Below are positions 62,001 through 64,000 of a stretch of DNA of 64,000 bases, in pieces. A program made the position numbers and the translations under genes. Source of the DNA: Mesaphorura yosii (Eukaryota > Arthropoda > Collembola > Poduromorpha > Tullbergiidae); assembly GCA_009869945.1 (NCBI GenBank), contig WIXG01000181.1:94589-158588 (forward strand), in the 5' to 3' direction. Within the stretch, counting starts at the first letter, position 1. Each line of letters starts with the position of its first letter. The notes under the pieces are model-generated. The model searched no databases, was not told the origin of the DNA, and worked only from the letters and a program-made list of their open reading frames with translations.

Positions 62001-64000
62001 CTTATCTCTGCTCTGCCCAGCATTGAAACTTTCTTGAGCATAATGCCGTGGAATTGCTCGCAATGCTTTATGATAAGCTTTTGTTCATTTAATGCTCTTT
62101 GCCCATTCTTTCTCCTGCCCTGCCGGCACTTTTCTTAACTCTGGCTCGCTGAGCTGACTGGGCTGGTTAGGTATTTAAGAACCCAGGGTCTTGTGTCATG
62201 AAATGGTAAAAGCAATTTCTCGGTTTATGGTCTTGCAGTCTCCGTCTCTTGCATCTTATTCTCTGTTTGTTCCATTCCACGCCACAGAAACTGTGCTGCT
62301 CACTGCCTTGCATTGAGTGGGTTGTTGAATTGTCTCCCGTTGTTGCTGCTACTTATCATCGTGTAGGCGGGCGTATGTTTTAATCTATGCTTTAAATTGT
62401 GTCGTCAACCATGTTCCGGATAATTTGAATCCGCCATGCGGACGGATGCGAGTAAGTTTGCAATGCAATGCAGCGACGAGGCAAGGCAAAGCTTGGCACA
62501 AGACTCATCAACAGTTCACTGCGCTATGGTCCTCTTGAGATTGTGAACTCGAGCCAGGCCGGTAGCATGCTAGTATGCTGTTCAAGTGCCCGTCTCGTCG
62601 TGTTGTCATATTCCCGTCGCGTCGTCGCACGCAGTCTAGCATTTCATTTCAGCCTCAACTTTTTTATCTCCAAGAGACATTATTGCATGGAATTCTTTTC
62701 TCTGCCTATGTAGTATTTACTATAGAGTAGAGAGATTCAGCTAACTTCATCTAGGTCTTTATTTTTTGCCTTTGGTGTGTGCCTTGTCATTGTATCGTCT
62801 CGAGTACAGCTCAGTTTTGGTGCAGAGATGGATTTATTTAATTCCATAATTCTTCAACTGTCTTTCGCCTTTCGTCTCAGTGCATCTGAAGTCTCGACTC
62901 GAGAGCAGACAGACAAAGCCGTGCATTCACGAATGCCTGTAAAGAATTTCTCTGCTCTGGTCTGATGTGATGAAATTCTTTCTCAAGTGCCGTCGTAGAG
63001 TGCGAAAGTACGAGCTGCTTATGAGAAGACATAAGATTATTTACGCATATTTAATCTTCCAATTAATTTAATGCAAGGGGAGGCAAAGCCTAAGGCTTCC
63101 GCCCTCCGCACAATAAACACACGAAGAGGAAGGTCAATTTAATATATGATAAATGTGCCGTAATAAGCTAAGTGCGTCGGGAAAGGCGTTAAACAACCTA
63201 ATTACGATCTAACTTAAGTAACGTTAAATACCCAAATTGTGCTTCATCGTTCATACATATTTAGCGTGCAGGTAAATTTTAAATGACGTTTTAATTGAAT
63301 TCTCGTGATGACTAATCGCTGCCTGTTTCTAGCCGATGTTCCAACACCGTTATCAGGTGAATCAAATGTATCGGCCACTCGCAAGACGTACTGCTGTAGT
63401 GCGCCGATGAATTATTACCGCCTGAAAACGACATGTACATTCACGGTTTACGCATTTTTGTCGTGGCTCGCAGGTTATTGATTGAGGCATTAAACGACCA
63501 CCTCTTGAACTAGCAAACACTGCACGCAGGCAATCTATCTTTGATCTTGTGTGCAGGTATTAACAATTCATTGACGTGTGCCATGAGTTGTGGTTCTTGA
63601 AATAAAATTGTCACGCAAAAATGATATCACAAGCCACACAGCGGAGGGTGGAGGCACGCACTGGCGCCTGCACGAAGAAAAGCAGGGTATGCGCGCGAGC
63701 GGAGCCAGCTTCGTTTTAGTTTAGAAACACGATAAAATATTTTATTCATTTCTTTTTATAATCCATTCAGTCCATGTCAGATCAAAAGGCGAATGGTTTA
63801 TTGCGGCAAGAACACGCAAGCGAAATGTGCCCTTCCCAGATAACCACGGTTAGTCGGCACATAATTGGATGGCAATCGCCAATCGGGGGTTAGTTGAACA
63901 AAAGATCGAATCGGGCAAAATTATTGGTTAATTATGGGGCTGACTCAATAAATGGTTAATTGGGAAATAGCCACTTTGAATAAACGGTCCACTGTTGGGA
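50001..64000. other. Non-coding DNA, putative long intron (part 2)
   Basis: About 14 kb with no supported exon, RNA gene or mobile element. Simple-sequence runs include CAGG/CAGA repeats near 53215-53230 and TGGCTT repeats near 53471-53496. A 7-bp inverted repeat occurs at 61333-61357. The sequence ends inside this region, so the downstream exons of the candidate gene at 37.35 kb would lie outside the window. Confidence 0.45.

Overview
The window reads as nuclear DNA of an arthropod. Genes are split by many short (about 50-100 bp) GT-AG introns, AATAAA poly(A) signals follow stop codons, and the proteins include an animal-type phosphomevalonate kinase, an SLC18-type vesicular transporter and a seven-helix gustatory-receptor-like protein. 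The style of the chemoreceptor and the compact genes beside very long non-coding DNA would fit a springtail (Collembola) or another early-branching hexapod or crustacean, but the species cannot be fixed from sequence alone.

Layout. (1) About 1.0-25.3 kb is gene-dense: two tandem phosphomevalonate kinase genes (Pmvk copies 1 and 2, minus), a katanin-like AAA ATPase (KATNAL2, minus), an SLC18/VMAT-like transporter (minus), a small cysteine-containing secreted ORF (minus), an intronless gustatory-receptor-like gene (plus), a secreted protein with two fasciclin (FAS1) domains (plus), TTC1 (minus, convergent with the FAS1 gene), STK19 (minus), a repeat and inverted-repeat patch at 18.07-18.36 kb, the ESCRT-I subunit UBAP1 (minus, apparently without its UBA tail), the zinc-finger factor HINFP (minus) and ribosomal protein S2 (plus, divergent from HINFP). 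(2) At 26.16-27.65 kb lies a complete 1,488-bp Merlin/IS1595-like DNA transposon with 39-bp terminal inverted repeats and a perfect 8-bp target duplication. Its transposase carries one intron and a one-base frameshift. (3) From 27.7 to 64 kb the sequence is nearly gene-free. It contains a long inverted duplication (30.8/31.6 kb), a candidate tRNA-derived SINE (31.87 kb), an intact orphan 178-aa ORF (33.4-33.9 kb, minus) and a probable first coding exon with a signal peptide (37.35-37.57 kb, plus). If that exon is real, the remaining 26 kb would be intron of one large gene.

Most genes are unrelated housekeeping genes (isoprenoid synthesis, microtubule severing, vesicular transport, chaperone/TPR, DNA repair, ESCRT, histone-gene transcription, translation). 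They are tightly packed rather than functionally linked. I found no operon-like system, CRISPR array, rRNA gene or convincing tRNA gene. The most interesting leads are the Merlin element with its intron and acidic/NLS-like insertion, the tail-less UBAP1, the Pmvk duplication, the orphan 178-aa ORF and the long inverted duplication. Exon borders were read by eye from GT-AG sites, reading-frame continuity and family similarity; no database search was run.
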